NCBI GenBank assembly: GCA_963576725.1
Contig: OY755242.1
Coordinates: 60,588,324 to 60,652,323 of the forward strand
Direction: 5' to 3'
Length of the DNA: 64,000 nucleotides
From: Azorinus chamasolen
Taxonomy: Eukaryota; Mollusca; Bivalvia; Cardiida; Solecurtidae
Both the position numbers and the translations under genes were made by a program. How positions within the stretch are numbered: position 1 is the first letter of the stretch; each line of letters begins with the position of its first letter. The notes beneath the pieces were generated by a model. That model was not told the DNA's origin. It saw only the letters and a list, made by a program, of their open reading frames with translations, and did not search any database. Below are positions 63,321 through 64,000 of the stretch, piece after piece.

Positions 63321-64000
63321 ACTAGTTGACAACACTAATAAGTCGGATGTATCGGCATCATATTATTTGTAATCAACGAGCTGTAATAAATATGATATTA
63401 AAATACGAATATGATTTTTTTTTATAATTCAAAACCCAATATAAAGTGAACATTTTCAGTCTATATGTAATTGATGAGCGATATGTTAAAAATTCAAAGT
63501 GACGTCATATGATATCCTCTCACATTAGGCAGTGGTTTAGGGAAAACCGGGACCCAGGATTATGACTTGTGTTATTTATGTCAACTTTTCAGCAGGTTTA
63601 TGTGACAATACTGTTTATTATATAAAACTACTTATAACTCGATTACTTAACGTCTTTTATTTTCAATTGAGTTATCCTCGAGGTTTTCTATTGAAACGTC
63701 TTATGAGATGGGATAACAGCTTGTGTTTATGACGTCGAGTTTTACCCTATTACTACCGATTCCTGTCCACTAACATATTGAATCTTAATTTTGGGACTCA
63801 GATACAAATACTGTAAATTAAAGTAGTGCTTCTTTACATATTAAAATTGCAAAGGAAGCCATTTTGGTTATAATAATGCCAGTGGGGAAAACTTCAGACA
63901 AATAATTTTCAAAATGGTAAAGTTACAACAATATTTAAATTTGCAATTTCTGAGCCTGAGTCTTAAATTTAGACTTCGAATGTTCGTGAATACGGACCCT
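63321..64000. other. Unique block at window end
   Basis: No element or exon recognised. Confidence 0.4.

Overview
The window looks like AT-rich animal nuclear DNA. No operons, ribosome sites or bacterial genes are visible. The one unmistakable gene is the terminal coding exon of a class IV POU-homeodomain factor (POU4/Brn-3, orthologous to fly acj6 and nematode unc-86) on the + strand at 53274-54158. The protein, the lack of other genes and the dense short palindromic repeats fit an invertebrate, most likely a bivalve mollusc. The species call is inference.

Gene layout: a 75-nt, phase-0, splice-flanked candidate exon lies at 2511-2585. If it belongs to POU4, nearly everything between it and 53274 is one ~50.7 kb intron. 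The usual first coding exon of POU4 is not recognisable here and is presumably upstream. A second, weaker 75-nt phase-0 candidate is at 31593-31667. Sequence after 54158 is 3' UTR and downstream DNA. I see no other credible gene; the long open frames are simple repeats, minisatellites or mobile-element remnants.

What fills the window is short non-autonomous DNA transposons (MITE-like), about 100 copies in 64 kb, nearly all built round a long internal palindrome. I define the families as follows. A: TTAA-flanked, ~250 bp; half X begins CCCTTTACTCCATAAATACG, half Y contains CATGTAAGAAATAATGAC; a ~68-bp core palindrome starts GCAAACAGAG; a variant A2 has another second half. About 48 copies, strand given as + when X is on the left. 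B: TTAA-flanked, starts CCCATTACCTCATAGGCTAT, core arms AAACCATTGTGATAAATAGA. C, C2, C3, C4, C5, C6: TA-flanked with CAGTARAACC- or CAGTTGAAC-type ends (pogo/Tc1-mariner-like). D: core TTGGATCCAGATGAGACGCC. E: ends CTACAGATAAAGGTGCG, core CACTCTTTAGAATCGTCTC. F: TTAA-flanked, ends CCCTTCGCTTGCT, two nearly identical copies. G: one isolated palindrome. The TTAA families resemble piggyBac-derived MITEs by target site and CCC-beginning ends; that assignment rests on general knowledge of the superfamilies.

About a dozen minisatellite arrays and several long microsatellites separate the elements. The most notable pattern is that families A, B, C, C3, C4 and F have unrelated ends but share the same palindrome centre, CTCCTATAGGAG or a close variant. 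Elements nest, abut, exchange halves and carry doubled cores. Unique sequence without repeats is scarce (mainly 1-1096, 12670-13486, 20479-21465, 42371-43412, 44191-46128 and 63321-64000); these are the best places to look for POU4 regulatory DNA.
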